The notes under the pieces were generated by a model. That model was not told where the DNA came from and did no database searches. It was given only the letters and a program-made list of their open reading frames with translations. Of a stretch of 64,000 nt of DNA, positions 54,201-63,971 are shown piece by piece. The number at the start of each line of letters is the position of its first letter. Positions within the stretch are counted from its first letter, which is position 1. The stretch is from NCBI GenBank assembly GCA_023667045.1, contig JAMPAU010000003.1, positions 62,001-126,000 of the forward strand. Reading direction: 5' to 3'. A program made the position numbers and the translations under genes. This DNA is from Ruminococcus flavefaciens (lineage in GTDB: Bacteria; Bacillota; Clostridia; Oscillospirales; Ruminococcaceae).

Positions 54201-55026
54201 CGACAGTTTCAAAACCGTTTATTGTATTTTTTATAATATCTCTGTCGGGACGAACTCTGTCTTTTTCAAAAAGCTGTACTATCGTTGAACCGCCAAACTG
54301 AAACATTCCTTTTTCCTCACCCTTGACGAAATAGTATTCTCCGTGATGATTGCATATTCTGCCCACCATTAATGCACCTATTTCAACGTGGATAACGTCG
54401 CCGAAATTATCAGTATGCAGGATAGTATATTCACGGCAGTTTCTTTTGTAGATGTTGTATCTTTTTAGGGCAATCGGGTTTACTGTGTGGAGTTCTCCGT
54501 CAATGAAGAAGTTTTCTGTTTTCACTCCGTCGTCTATATAGCAGTAACGGTGGTAGTCGTCCACTTCGAGACGGTATATGAAACAATATCCGCCGTCATA
54601 TCTTCTTGCCATAAACTCATTAGCCAACAGGTCTGAAATCCTGTACAATGAGTTTTTTATTTTAAATATGCTGTTTTTGCGGATTTTGTATACAGAGAGT
54701 TTAGCATCACACGGACTTATAAGGTGGTCTGCACGGTAGTCTACAGGACGCTTTTCGGGTTTTATCCGGCGTGTGAAAAACTCATTGTATGAGCGGAAAT
54801 TTTTCATGATATACTGTGAAGTATCAAGATTATGATTTTCTATGAATTTTTTAATGAAAGGCTTTGAAAGGGGAGAATCCATAAATTTTCCGACAGCTTT
54901 TGAGACAACCGGATTTACAAGCAGTTTGAGAAACATTCTTCCGCATAGAGTTCCGTACAGCTTTTCAAGAATCCTGTTCTGTTCCTTGTTTGTGACGATA
55001 ATATCGCCGTTTCTTTTTTTAATCAT
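54157..55026 (-). CDS. psd: Phosphatidylserine decarboxylase proenzyme
   Basis: 289 aa; makes phosphatidylethanolamine from phosphatidylserine at the membrane. The self-cleavage site GGST (in FQFGGSTIVQLF) creates the pyruvoyl group. Family motifs seen are FFTRRIKPEKRPVD, DDYHRYCYIDDG (catalytic His) and the HVEIGALMVGRI stretch. The start seven bases after the preceding stop (AGGTAATTT before it) places it as the last gene of an operon with two dehydratase/activase-family genes. That pairing is unusual. Confidence 0.93.
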   Translation of the reverse strand: MIKKRNGDIIVTNKEQNRILEKLYGTLCGRMFLKLLVNPVVSKAVGKFMDSPLSKPFIKKFIENHNLDTSQYIMKNFRSYNEFFTRRIKPEKRPVDYRADHLISPCDAKLSVYKIRKNSIFKIKNSLYRISDLLANEFMARRYDGGYCFIYRLEVDDYHRYCYIDDGVKTENFFIDGELHTVNPIALKRYNIYKRNCREYTILHTDNFGDVIHVEIGALMVGRICNHHGEYYFVKGEEKGMFQFGGSTIVQLFEKDRVRPDRDIIKNTINGFETVVHYGEKTGIAVNSI

Positions 55027-55032
55027 AATAAA

Positions 55033-56256
55033 TTACCTGCGTGCGTTAGCGAGCATAAGTTTTATACGGTTTTCTTGATTTACACGGGTAGCACCGGGGT
55101 CGTAATCTATGGCTACTATATTTGCGTTGGGATTGTCCTGTTTTATGGCACGTGACATACCCTTTGCGACAATATGGTTAGGCAGACAACCAAACGGCTG
55201 TGCAGAAATGATATTTTCCACTCCGGACTGTGCCAATGCACCCATTTCAGCCGGAATAAGCCATCCCTCGCCCATTACAACGCCTTGATTTATATATTTG
55301 TCGGCAAGACTGCGGAGATGTTCAAAGTCGTGAAAGGGTTCAAAACTGCCTTGCTTTTTCATTATGTTAATAAGTTTTTTCTGCATGGCGTAAATAACTT
55401 CATAGCCGGCTTTATAGACCGCTGACTGCATACTTGCGTTGTCATAGATTTTTGCGTTGTTGAAAGAAGCAGTTGCCGTATACATTACAAAGTCAAGCAG
55501 AGACGGTACTATAGGTTCGCACCCCTCTGAAATCAGAAAGTCCTCAAGGTGATTATTTGCAAGCGGAGAGTATTTTACGTATATTTCCCCGACTATTCCC
55601 ACACGGATTTTCTTTTCACTGCTCAGTGGTACTGCTCCGAAGTCATTCAGAATATCAGTGCTTATTCTTTCGAGTTTCATGAAAAAACTGCTTTTCTGCC
55701 GGAACATATTACCTATACGTTTCTGCCACTTATTCAGAACTTTTTCAGACTGTCCCTTGTTGATTTCGTATGCACGGCACTTGTTATAACAGGTCATGAG
55801 CAAATCGCCGTACATAACGGCATAAATCATTTTCAGAAACATTCCGGCGGATATTTTAAAGGCACTGTTTTTTTCAAGACCGCTGAAATTAAGCGATACT
55901 ACCGGCACTTGCGGAAAATTCTTATCAACGGCTTTTCTTAAAAGATGTATATAGTTTGATGCACGGCAACCGCCACCGGTCTGAGTGATAAGGAGTGCTG
56001 TTTTGTCGGGGTCGTATTTACCGCTTTTAAGAGCGTCCATAAACTGTCCGATAACAAGTAGTGCAGGATAGCAGGCATCGTTATGGACATTTTTCAGTCC
56101 CTCGTCAACAACAGAGCGTGAATCATTCCGGAGCAGTTCCATGTGATAACCCTCTGCCTCGAAAATGCTTATAATAAGCTTGAAATGTATCGGGAGCATA
56201 TCCGGAACAAGTATAGTGTGGGTTTTAATCATATCTTCAGTAAATTTAGCTGACAT
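55033..56256 (-). CDS. 2-hydroxyacyl-CoA dehydratase-family protein
   Basis: 407 aa. It resembles the C-terminal (DUF2229 / HgdB-like) part of the large activase-dehydratase proteins of Firmicutes. Motifs include NDACYPALLVIGQF (Cys), ITQTGGGCRASNYIHLLRKA (Cys), GEIYVKYSPLANNHLEDFL and AQPFGCLPNHIVAKGM (Cys). These Cys likely hold a 4Fe-4S cluster. It pairs with the upstream activase. The substrate of this family in gut Clostridia is not known to me. Confidence 0.75.
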   Translation of the reverse strand: MSAKFTEDMIKTHTILVPDMLPIHFKLIISIFEAEGYHMELLRNDSRSVVDEGLKNVHNDACYPALLVIGQFMDALKSGKYDPDKTALLITQTGGGCRASNYIHLLRKAVDKNFPQVPVVSLNFSGLEKNSAFKISAGMFLKMIYAVMYGDLLMTCYNKCRAYEINKGQSEKVLNKWQKRIGNMFRQKSSFFMKLERISTDILNDFGAVPLSSEKKIRVGIVGEIYVKYSPLANNHLEDFLISEGCEPIVPSLLDFVMYTATASFNNAKIYDNASMQSAVYKAGYEVIYAMQKKLINIMKKQGSFEPFHDFEHLRSLADKYINQGVVMGEGWLIPAEMGALAQSGVENIISAQPFGCLPNHIVAKGMSRAIKQDNPNANIVAIDYDPGATRVNQENRIKLMLANARR

Positions 56257-56271
56257 AATGCACCTCCGGTA

Positions 56272-59199
56272 TTATTTATCCATAGCCGCAATAAGACTTC
56301 TGAGCCTTATTCTTACAGCACCTAAATTATTTATCTCGTCGATTTTAAGCTGGGTGTATAGTTTGCCGTGACTTTCAAGTATATTGCGTACCTCGTCGCC
56401 TGTTACTGCGTCTATTCCGCAACCAAATGAAACAAGCTGTATCAACTGCATATCGGGCTGAGTTGTGACATACTGTGCAGAACGGTAAAGCCTTGAATGG
56501 TAAGTCCATTGATTGAGTACGTCAAGGTGCGGAGTTCTGGCGAGAGCGGAAACGCTGTCTTCCGTGATTACTGCCATTCCGAGACTTGTTATCAGCTTGT
56601 GAATGCCGTGGTTTATTTCCTTATCAATATGATAGGGTCTTCCGGCAAGAACTATTATCTTGCGTTTTTCGGCACGTGCCTGACGGATTATGTTTTCAGT
56701 CTGTGAAGCAATATCACTGTTGTGGCGTTCCATAGCTATGTAAGCTTTTTCGAGAGCGTCCGGAATCCTGCACCGCAGATTGTAGCCTTTGAGACACTTT
56801 TTCAGAACCTTTATCACATTCTTTTTCACGTTGAGGTCGAGATAAGGGTGAATGAAATTATTTTCGTTAAGACGTGGGTTGTTTGCAAGAAGAAGCTCCG
56901 GATAGTATGCCACAACCGGACAGTTGAAATGATTATCGCTCTGTCCTTCGTCGATATTGTAACTCATGCACGGATAGAATATAAAGTCAACGTTCTTGTT
57001 GAGTAGGTTTTCGATGTGTCCGTGAGTGAGTTTAGCGGGGTAGCAGACAGTATCTGACGGTATAGTATGCTGTCCGAGATAATACATACCCCTTGAACTC
57101 TCGTCAGAAACAACCACCCTAAAACCGAGTTCTGTAAAGAGCATATGCCAAAAAGGCAACTGTTCATAGAATCCGAGAGCAAGCGGAAGTCCCACAGTAC
57201 CGACGGGGCGTTTAGGCTGGTGGTGTTTTACAGTGTTTACTATGCTGTCATATTTGTATTCATAGAGGTTAGGTATTTTGTTTCTGTTGGGATTTCCTGC
57301 ACCCTTTTCACAGCGGTTGCCGGAAATAAACCGTCTGCCCTTGCCGAAATTTATAATATTAAGCTGACAGTGTGCCGTACATCCTCCGCACTGTGCAGAG
57401 CGTGAAGTATAATTGAAGTTTTCAACATCTGTCTGTGAAATAAGGGAGGATTTTTCAGAGGTTGCTTTTTCCTTTGCGTACAATGCACAGCCGAATGCCC
57501 CCATAAGTCCAGAGATTGCCGGACGGATAACGTTTCTGCCTATTTCCTTTTCAAAGGAACGCAATACAGCGTCATTAAGGAAAGTACCGCCCTGCACGAC
57601 GATATTTTTTCCGAGTTCGTCGGGGGAGTTTGCACGGATAACCTTATATATGGCATTTTTGATAATTGACATGGAAAGTCCGGCGGAAATATCCTCAACT
57701 GTCGCACCGTCTTTCTGAGCCTGTTTTACGGAGCTGTTCATGAAGACAGTACAGCGTGAACCTAAATCAACAGGGTGCTTTGCGAAAAGTCCGAGCTGTG
57801 AAAATTCGGAAATATCATAGCCGAGTGCCATAGCGAAAGTCTGTATGAACGAACCGCAACCCGATGAGCAGGCTTCATTCAGCATGATACTGTCAATGCT
57901 GTGATTTTTTATTTTAAAGCACTTGATGTCCTGACCGCCTATATCTATAATGAAATCCACGTTTGGACAGAAATATGACGCTGCCTTGAAATGTGCTACA
58001 GTTTCGACTATACCGAAATCTATTGAAAGACCTGCTTTTATGAGGTCCTCGCCGTAACCTGTTACCGCCGAACCCTTTATATTTATATCGGGATTCATTT
58101 CGTTGTAGATATTCTTTATCTGTGCAACTATTTTATCAAGGGGCTGACCAAGATTTGACGAATAATGATGATATAATATTCTGCCGTCTTCGGTAATCAG
58201 TACCAGTTTTGTGGTAGTAGAACCTGCATCAATGCCGAGATATGCGTTGCCTTTGTATTTATGTATGTCGGCATAACCTAAGTCATGCTTGCGGTGACGG
58301 TTTATAAAGTCGTCGTATTCTGTCTGAGAGACAAAAAGAGGGTCTCCGGTAACTATTTCGTCTGAGGCTCTTGCAGAACTGATTTTAGAGATAATTTCCT
58401 CTGCCGTGAGATAGTCTTCCGACGTTGCGGAATACAACGCACAGCCGTAAGCGACAAAGACAGGGGCTTCTTCCGGAAATACAGCGTTGTTTTCGTCGAG
58501 GTCAAGCGTACGTACAAAGGCTTTTTTCAGACCTTTGAGGAAGTGCAGAGGACCGCCTAAAAACAGAACTTTACCCTCTATTGAACGTCCCTGAGCAAGT
58601 CCGGAAACTGTTTGGTCTACAACTGCCTGAAAAATGCTTGCTGAAATATCCTCACGCCTTGCACCTTGATTAAGCAATGGCTGAATATCGGATTTAGCAA
58701 AAACTCCGCAACGTGAAGCAATGGGATAAATCTTCTGTGAACGCTGTGAAAGCTCGTCCAGTTCGTCGGCGGATATGCCAAGAAGTGTAGCCATCTGGTC
58801 TATAAAAGCACCAGTACCGCCGGCACAAGAACCATTCATACGTTGCTCAACGCCTCCGGTGAGGAAAATAATTTTAGCGTCTTCTCCGCCTAATTCTATA
58901 ACTGCGTCAGCGTCCGGAAACTTTTTCTTTACGGCAAGGAAAGAAGCATGGACTTCCTGTACAAATGGTATTTCAGCGGAGTTAGCTAAACCTAATCCGG
59001 CAGAGCCAGTTATGCATACTGTAAAAATATCGTCGGGAAAGTCCGCACGTATAATTTTAAGCTGGTCTATAGCTGTTTCCTTTACTTTTGAAAGATGTCG
59101 CTGATATTTTGAATAAATAATATTTCCGTCGGGGTCGGCTATAACGGTTTTTACGGTTGTAGAGCCTATATCTATACCAAGTGATAATTTTTTAGTCAT
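56272..59199 (-). CDS. Acyl-CoA dehydratase activase, two ASKHA domains plus DUF2229
   Basis: 975 aa. Two BadF/BadG-type ASKHA ATPase domains are in tandem (LGIDIGSTTVKTVIADPDGN at the start; YLGIDAGSTTTKLVLITEDG near 320). Each has an FeS-ligand region (NGSCAGGTGAFIDQM and NEACSSGCGSFIQTF). The C-terminal DUF2229 region contains QCGGCTAHCQLN and DTVCYPAKLTHGHIENLLNK. It uses ATP to inject an electron into a radical dehydratase partner, here probably 55033-56256, 15 bases downstream. RBS GGAGAATGCACA. Confidence 0.88.
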   Translation of the reverse strand: MTKKLSLGIDIGSTTVKTVIADPDGNIIYSKYQRHLSKVKETAIDQLKIIRADFPDDIFTVCITGSAGLGLANSAEIPFVQEVHASFLAVKKKFPDADAVIELGGEDAKIIFLTGGVEQRMNGSCAGGTGAFIDQMATLLGISADELDELSQRSQKIYPIASRCGVFAKSDIQPLLNQGARREDISASIFQAVVDQTVSGLAQGRSIEGKVLFLGGPLHFLKGLKKAFVRTLDLDENNAVFPEEAPVFVAYGCALYSATSEDYLTAEEIISKISSARASDEIVTGDPLFVSQTEYDDFINRHRKHDLGYADIHKYKGNAYLGIDAGSTTTKLVLITEDGRILYHHYSSNLGQPLDKIVAQIKNIYNEMNPDINIKGSAVTGYGEDLIKAGLSIDFGIVETVAHFKAASYFCPNVDFIIDIGGQDIKCFKIKNHSIDSIMLNEACSSGCGSFIQTFAMALGYDISEFSQLGLFAKHPVDLGSRCTVFMNSSVKQAQKDGATVEDISAGLSMSIIKNAIYKVIRANSPDELGKNIVVQGGTFLNDAVLRSFEKEIGRNVIRPAISGLMGAFGCALYAKEKATSEKSSLISQTDVENFNYTSRSAQCGGCTAHCQLNIINFGKGRRFISGNRCEKGAGNPNRNKIPNLYEYKYDSIVNTVKHHQPKRPVGTVGLPLALGFYEQLPFWHMLFTELGFRVVVSDESSRGMYYLGQHTIPSDTVCYPAKLTHGHIENLLNKNVDFIFYPCMSYNIDEGQSDNHFNCPVVAYYPELLLANNPRLNENNFIHPYLDLNVKKNVIKVLKKCLKGYNLRCRIPDALEKAYIAMERHNSDIASQTENIIRQARAEKRKIIVLAGRPYHIDKEINHGIHKLITSLGMAVITEDSVSALARTPHLDVLNQWTYHSRLYRSAQYVTTQPDMQLIQLVSFGCGIDAVTGDEVRNILESHGKLYTQLKIDEINNLGAVRIRLRSLIAAMDK

Positions 59200-59324
59200 T
59201 GTGCATTCTCCATTCTCAAATATCCGATTATTTATTATTATACTATATTTTTTCAGAAAAATAAAGCGGAAAATTTTGAATTTTGAAAAATAACGGATTT
59301 TTTATGTAGCCTGTGCTGTTTATA

Positions 59325-59350
59325 AAAGGGGGACGGCTGAACCGTCCCCG
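59325..59350 (-). terminator. Terminator of glyS
   Basis: GGGGGACGG / CCGTCCCC with CTGAA loop. On the minus strand CTTTTATA follows. Confidence 0.85.
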
Positions 59351-59364
59351 ATAAAATTTTTAAA

Positions 59365-60771
59365 TCAGAATGCAATTTTTTTCTCAAGGTAAGCGACGAG
59401 ATCATTTATATTCACACGTTCCTGCTCCATTGTGTCACGGTCACGGACTGTTACACAGTTGTCTTTTTCGAGTGTATCAAAATCATACGTTATACAGAAA
59501 GGTGTGCCTATTTCGTCTTGTCTGCGGTAACGCTTGCCTATAGTGCCTGTTTCGTCGAAGTCGCACATGAACTTCTTTGAGAGCATTTCAAAAACTTCCT
59601 CAGCCTTTGGAGTAAGTTTCTTTACAAGCGGGAGTACAGCACATTTGAAAGGTGCAAGAGCTGGGTGCAGGTGCATAACTGTACGGATTTCACGCTTTTC
59701 CTTGCCGTTCTTGTCAACGCTCACAAGTTCTTCCTCGTCGTAAGCCTCAGTGACGATTGACAGGAAAAGTCTTTCAACGCCCAGAGACGGCTCAATTACA
59801 TAAGGAATATACTTCTCGTTTGTTTCGGGGTCGAAGTATTCAAGGGACTTACCGCTTGTCTTTATGTGCTGTGTGAGGTCGTAGTCTGTTCTGTCGGCAA
59901 CGCCCCAGAGTTCGCCCCAACCGAACGGGAAAAGGTATTCAAAGTCTGTGGTAGCTTTGGAATAGAAACAAAGTTCCTCTGGTGAGTGGTCACGGAGACG
60001 AAGATTTTCTTCTTTGAGACCGAGACTTAAAAGGAAGTCTTTACAGTAGCTTCTCCAATAGCTGAACCATTCAAGGTCTGTGCCGGGTTTGCAGAAAAAT
60101 TCAAGCTCCATTTGCTCAAACTCACGTACACGGAAGATAAAGTTTCCGGGAGTGATTTCATTTCTGAAAGACTTTCCGACCTGTGCAACGCCAAAAGGTA
60201 CTTTTTTTCTTGTGGTACGCTGAATATTGGCGAAGTTTACGAAAATGCCCTGTGCTGTTTCTGGACGGAGATATAATTCTGACTTGCTGTCTTCAGTTAC
60301 GCCTTGAAAAGTTTTGAACATAAGGTTAAACTGTCTTATATCTGTAAAGTTGTGTTTCTGACAGTTCGGGCATGGTATTTCGTGTTCTCTTATGTAAGCG
60401 GACATCTGTTCGTTAGTCCAGCCAGCAACATTAGTGCCGTCGAAGTCTTCAATGAGGTTATCGGCACGGTGACGGGTGTTGCATTCCTTGCAGTCCATGA
60501 GAGGGTCAGAGAATCCGCCGATATGACCAGAGGCTACCCATGTCTGAGGGTTCATAAGTATGGCACTGTCAAGACCTACATTGTACTTGTTTTCCTGTAC
60601 AAATTTTTTCAGCCAAGCCTTTTTTATGTTGTTTTTCAGCTCAACGCCGAGCGGACCATAGTCCCATGTATTAGCAAGACCGCCGTAAATTTCAGAGCCG
60701 GGATATACATAGCCCTTTGATTTGCAGAGGTCAACAATTTTATCCATAACTTTTTCGCTGTTTTTAAGCAT
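59365..60771 (-). CDS. glyS: Glycyl-tRNA synthetase, alpha2 type
   Basis: 468 aa single-chain (alpha2) class II synthetase, not the alpha/beta bacterial type. Motifs: [20 protein letters not shown] near the start, [32 protein letters not shown] and [14 protein letters not shown]-terminal anticodon-binding domain. A zinc site is suggested by [11 protein letters not shown] and [11 protein letters not shown]. Start at 60771 preferred (CGAGGTAAATTAAAA). The promoter is TTGACA-17-TAAAAT on the minus strand near 60834-60806. No T-box is visible in the short leader. Confidence 0.95.
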   Translation of the reverse strand: MLKNSEKVMDKIVDLCKSKGYVYPGSEIYGGLANTWDYGPLGVELKNNIKKAWLKKFVQENKYNVGLDSAILMNPQTWVASGHIGGFSDPLMDCKECNTRHRADNLIEDFDGTNVAGWTNEQMSAYIREHEIPCPNCQKHNFTDIRQFNLMFKTFQGVTEDSKSELYLRPETAQGIFVNFANIQRTTRKKVPFGVAQVGKSFRNEITPGNFIFRVREFEQMELEFFCKPGTDLEWFSYWRSYCKDFLLSLGLKEENLRLRDHSPEELCFYSKATTDFEYLFPFGWGELWGVADRTDYDLTQHIKTSGKSLEYFDPETNEKYIPYVIEPSLGVERLFLSIVTEAYDEEELVSVDKNGKEKREIRTVMHLHPALAPFKCAVLPLVKKLTPKAEEVFEMLSKKFMCDFDETGTIGKRYRRQDEIGTPFCITYDFDTLEKDNCVTVRDRDTMEQERVNINDLVAYLEKKIAF

Positions 60772-60944
60772 TTTTAATTTACCTCGTTTCATGAGAATTT
60801 ATCTATTATATTTTAATCCAAAATTCAAGAAATGTCAATAGCTGATTTGAAATTTACAGCCATTATGTAAATTTTCTGTTAATATTCAACTGTATTAGAT
60901 TGAAAAGGGGTATTTTCCGGCACTTATACAAGGAGGTGAAAGAA

Positions 60945-61046
60945 ATGAAAAGCAGTTCAGCGATGTACCTTATGTATCATAAATCAGCTTTTTATAAACT
61001 TTTTTTATTTTATTATATTATATATATATTATATATTCTTTTGTAA
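60945..61046 (+). CDS. 33-residue membrane micropeptide
   Basis: A perfect RBS (AGGAGGTGAAAGAA) precedes an ATG. The frame of 33 codons starts MKSSSAMYLMYHKSAFYK and ends in a Phe/Tyr/Ile-rich hydrophobic run. No family known. It precedes 61115-61336, which also has a perfect AGGAGG. The pair could be a peptide system or a leader peptide and its gene. Confidence 0.5.
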   Translation: MKSSSAMYLMYHKSAFYKLFLFYYIIYILYILL

Positions 61047-61114
61047 AGGGTTTATAAAAAGGGTTCATATGGTACATATCATACATCATTTATTTTCAAG
61101 GAGGTAATTTTTTC

Positions 61115-61336
61115 ATGAACGGATATTCTCTTTGGTGTTTAAAATGGATTGGTGGTAAAAAGCCGAAAGTAAGCTTTGATGTGTCAATTTACCGGATTGA
61201 CGTATATTATGATACTTCAAAGTATATTTTCCATACTTTTATATGGGATTCTTTTGAGGGGGAATTTGTACGCCATTATGTTTCTGAAAAGGGCAAGACG
61301 GTTCTCGGCGAGCGAAAAGAAATATCATATCTTTAA
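61115..61336 (+). CDS. Small hypothetical protein
   Basis: 73 aa, RBS AAGGAGGTAATTTTTTC. Aromatic-rich beta pattern (GYSLWCLKWIGGKKPKVSF, VYYDTSKYIFHTFIWD) ending ERKEISYL. Not recognised. A hairpin follows seven bases after the stop. Confidence 0.6.
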   Translation: MNGYSLWCLKWIGGKKPKVSFDVSIYRIDVYYDTSKYIFHTFIWDSFEGEFVRHYVSEKGKTVLGERKEISYL

Positions 61337-61343
61337 AAAAACG

Positions 61344-61366
61344 CCGTACCCTTTTCGAGTACGGCA
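61344..61366. terminator. Hairpin after the small gene
   Basis: GCCGTAC / GTACGGC stem. The T-run lies on the minus-strand side (A-run at 61337-61343), so on the plus strand it is only a 3' hairpin. Confidence 0.55.
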
Positions 61367-61479
61367 GAAAAACAGATTATAAAAAAGGGGAATTGGGGGG
61401 ATTTCTTAATCCTGTTTTGATTATATAATACATTTCTTAAAATAATCTTAAATATATGTGTAAGTTGTGTGCAAGAAAA

Positions 61480-61506
61480 TCACAAGGGTCACCCACGTGT
61501 GCGGGG
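61480..61506 (+). repeat. Single type I-E-like CRISPR repeat sequence
   Basis: GGGTCACCC-ACGTGTGCGGGG-AAAA closely resembles the type I-E repeat form GGATCACCCCCGCGTGTGCGGGGAAAAA. Only one copy is present and there are no cas genes. The remainder of 61367-61821 shows no gene. Confidence 0.35.
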
Positions 61507-61821
61507 AAAAGTAAAAAAGAAACTAAAATTAGCGGTTTTAATAAAACCGATTCTTAAATTTCATTTAACTTCAGTCGGCTCTGTAAATAATAACAGACCC
61601 TCACAAAAGACTTTGCTTTACATATTATATCATATATTTCAGAAATATCAAGAGTTTTTTGGAAAATGGCAGGGAAAAAGCATTTACTTTTTCTTTTCTG
61701 ATTGTCTTTAAACAGGAATTTTTCTCAAAATGCTAATTTATTATATAATTATAATTTAAAATATACAAATCAATTTTTGATATATCTGTATAAAAGTAAA
61801 TGCTGTTGCTGTGATTGTATT

Positions 61822-62529
61822 TCAAAGTCTTATAGCAGTTTCAAGGGCAATTTCCATCATGTCACGGAAGCTCGTCTGACGTTCTTCTGCTGTGGTGGAA
61901 AGATTTCTGAGCGGACAGTCCGAAACGGTAAGTATGCAGAGGGCATTTTTTCCGGCTCTTGAAGCGTTCATGTAAAGCCCTGCCGTTTCCATTTCTATAC
62001 CGAGTACGCCCATTTTCTGCCACTGTGAGAGACTGTCAGAATCATCATAGAAAGTATCGCTTGATAGGATATTTCCAATATGATAGTTTACGTTTTTCTG
62101 TCTGGTGACTTCCACAGCCTTTGAAAGAATCTTCCATGAGGCAGTAGGGGCGTATGTTCCGGGAAGATTATACTGTGAGGCATAGGCGGAGTTGGTGCTT
62201 GCACTCATGGCAATGACAATATCCCTTAAATTCACGTTGTCGGCTATTGCACCTGCCGTGCCTGTCCGGATAATGTTCTGTACGCCGTATTCGTTGTACA
62301 GTTCCCACGAGTAGATAGCCATTGACGGTATACCCATACCACTACCCTGTACGGATATTCTTGTACCCTTGTAAGTGCCTGTGTAGCCGTACATTCCCCG
62401 AACCTCATTGTAGCACACCGGATTATCAAGGTAATTTTCGGCTATGAATTTTGCTCTCAGAGGGTCGCCGGGCATAATGACAGTTTCGGCAATATCGCCT
62501 TTTTTTGCATTGTTGTGAGGGGTTGACAT
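61822..62529 (-). CDS. deoD: Purine-nucleoside phosphorylase, DeoD type
   Basis: 235 aa hexameric-type PNP; cleaves purine nucleosides with phosphate for salvage. Motifs: MPGDPLRAKFIAENYL (phosphate), RTGTAGAI, GIEMETAGLY and the catalytic Asp in TVSDCPLRNLS (usual SDH). RBS AAGGAGGAATTTTT. It is 14 bases downstream of the flippase gene, so the two are probably cotranscribed although functionally unrelated. Confidence 0.95.
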   Translation of the reverse strand: MSTPHNNAKKGDIAETVIMPGDPLRAKFIAENYLDNPVCYNEVRGMYGYTGTYKGTRISVQGSGMGIPSMAIYSWELYNEYGVQNIIRTGTAGAIADNVNLRDIVIAMSASTNSAYASQYNLPGTYAPTASWKILSKAVEVTRQKNVNYHIGNILSSDTFYDDSDSLSQWQKMGVLGIEMETAGLYMNASRAGKNALCILTVSDCPLRNLSTTAEERQTSFRDMMEIALETAIRL

Positions 62530-62543
62530 AAAAAATTCCTCCT

Positions 62544-63971
62544 TTATTTTCTTAGCAGTTTCTTAGCGGTAAGCATAAGTGCATTGTAGTTTATTACAAG
62601 AATAAACGCCAGTAATAAGAAAGTCCATAGTCCATAGAACTTAGGCGTTGCAATCATGAATATGCACATGAGCAGGATAGCCGTTGTGTTTATTATTGAG
62701 CGGAAACCGTTGAATCTGAAAGGCACATAATACCTTGCGTCAATTATTCTTGCCCAGAAACACAGATAATAGCTCAGGAAAGTTGATATAGAAGCACCCT
62801 GTATTCCCCATACTGGAATGAGGAAGTAATTAAGGATTATATTTGCTATACTTGCCACAAAACTTGTCCAGAAAGAGTTTTTTGTATGTTTGGTAGCTGT
62901 GTATATACTGCTGAGGAACTGGTCAAGGCACATGAAAAGCACAGCAACCACAAGTACAGGTGTATATATATATACGTCTCCGTACTCCTCGAAATTCTTT
63001 GAGCTTACAAATAGAGGTGTTATTATTTTTACTCCGGCAACAAGCACTGCCGACGCAATAAAAAGTATTGATTCGTAAGCCGTGTATATCTTTTCATAGA
63101 AGTTGCTCCGGTCTTTCGAGTCGTTTTCCATAATTGCAGACATATTCCATGCTTGAAAGAATATAGTTGAAATCATGGAAATCAGATTAGGTATTTTTGA
63201 GGCATAGCCGTATATTCCGGCTGCGTCTTCTCCGAGAGTGACCATATCGCTTTTCATGTAGCGTATAAAAAGCCTGTCCGAGAATCCTGTTATAACCCAC
63301 ATAACTACTGTCGGGATAAGCGGAAGTGCGAATTTCATCATACTCCATGCAAGTCTCTTGTTGTAGTATGATATATGGAGATATTTTCTTAGGTCTGCTA
63401 TTACAAAAAGAAACAGTGACGAGCATAAGTCCGAAAGTATTACGGATAGCATAAAGCCTTTTACGCCCCAGTGGAGCTTTGATATGAAGATTATATTGAA
63501 TATGAAAAGCGTGAGAGTAGCAAGAATGCCGTCAAAAGAGTAGAGTTTTACATGACCTCTTGCCCTTACAAACTGCGAACACATTGACCGGATTGCAGAA
63601 GTACATACGTATACAAGCAGAAGTATTGTGTAGCCGTCTATGAAATCCAGAAAAGGCACTAATCTTAGAATCGGAGTGAATACAAACATAAGTGCAAGCC
63701 CGACAAGATTAAGGCACATAGCTGTGGTGAATACTTCTTTTTTTCTGTATTTCTTATCAAGACCATAGCGTATTATGGCTTCTGTCATAGAAAAAGTAAA
63801 AATCGGCAGTAAGAAATTAGCTGTGATTTCAAGAAGTTCCTTTGTACTGCTGTCGGCTGGGTTTATGTTGTTTGAGTAAAGCCTTGTAAGCAGTATTACA
63901 AGTATTTTAGACCCGAAATTTCCTATTGCGAATACTATTGTATTCATTGCAAGTTTTTTATATTTATTCAT
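62544..63971 (-). CDS. Oligosaccharide flippase (MOP/Wzx-like)
   Basis: 475 aa with about 12-14 membrane helices. It has the family N-terminus NTIVFAIGNFGSKILVILLT and the later PTVVMWVITGFSDRLFIRYM. It likely flips lipid-linked surface polysaccharide units across the membrane. RBS CCGGAGTG precedes the ATG at 63971. Upstream genes lie outside the window, so the pathway cannot be named. Confidence 0.88.
   Translation of the reverse strand: MNKYKKLAMNTIVFAIGNFGSKILVILLTRLYSNNINPADSSTKELLEITANFLLPIFTFSMTEAIIRYGLDKKYRKKEVFTTAMCLNLVGLALMFVFTPILRLVPFLDFIDGYTILLLVYVCTSAIRSMCSQFVRARGHVKLYSFDGILATLTLFIFNIIFISKLHWGVKGFMLSVILSDLCSSLFLFVIADLRKYLHISYYNKRLAWSMMKFALPLIPTVVMWVITGFSDRLFIRYMKSDMVTLGEDAAGIYGYASKIPNLISMISTIFFQAWNMSAIMENDSKDRSNFYEKIYTAYESILFIASAVLVAGVKIITPLFVSSKNFEEYGDVYIYTPVLVVAVLFMCLDQFLSSIYTATKHTKNSFWTSFVASIANIILNYFLIPVWGIQGASISTFLSYYLCFWARIIDARYYVPFRFNGFRSIINTTAILLMCIFMIATPKFYGLWTFLLLAFILVINYNALMLTAKKLLRK

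Noticed and set aside
60772..60944. T-box riboswitch ahead of glyS
   Set aside because: The leader from the -10 to the start is short, with no specifier hairpin or T-box consensus.
61469..61640. CRISPR array
   Set aside because: Only one repeat-like sequence; no second repeat or spacer spacing and no cas genes.
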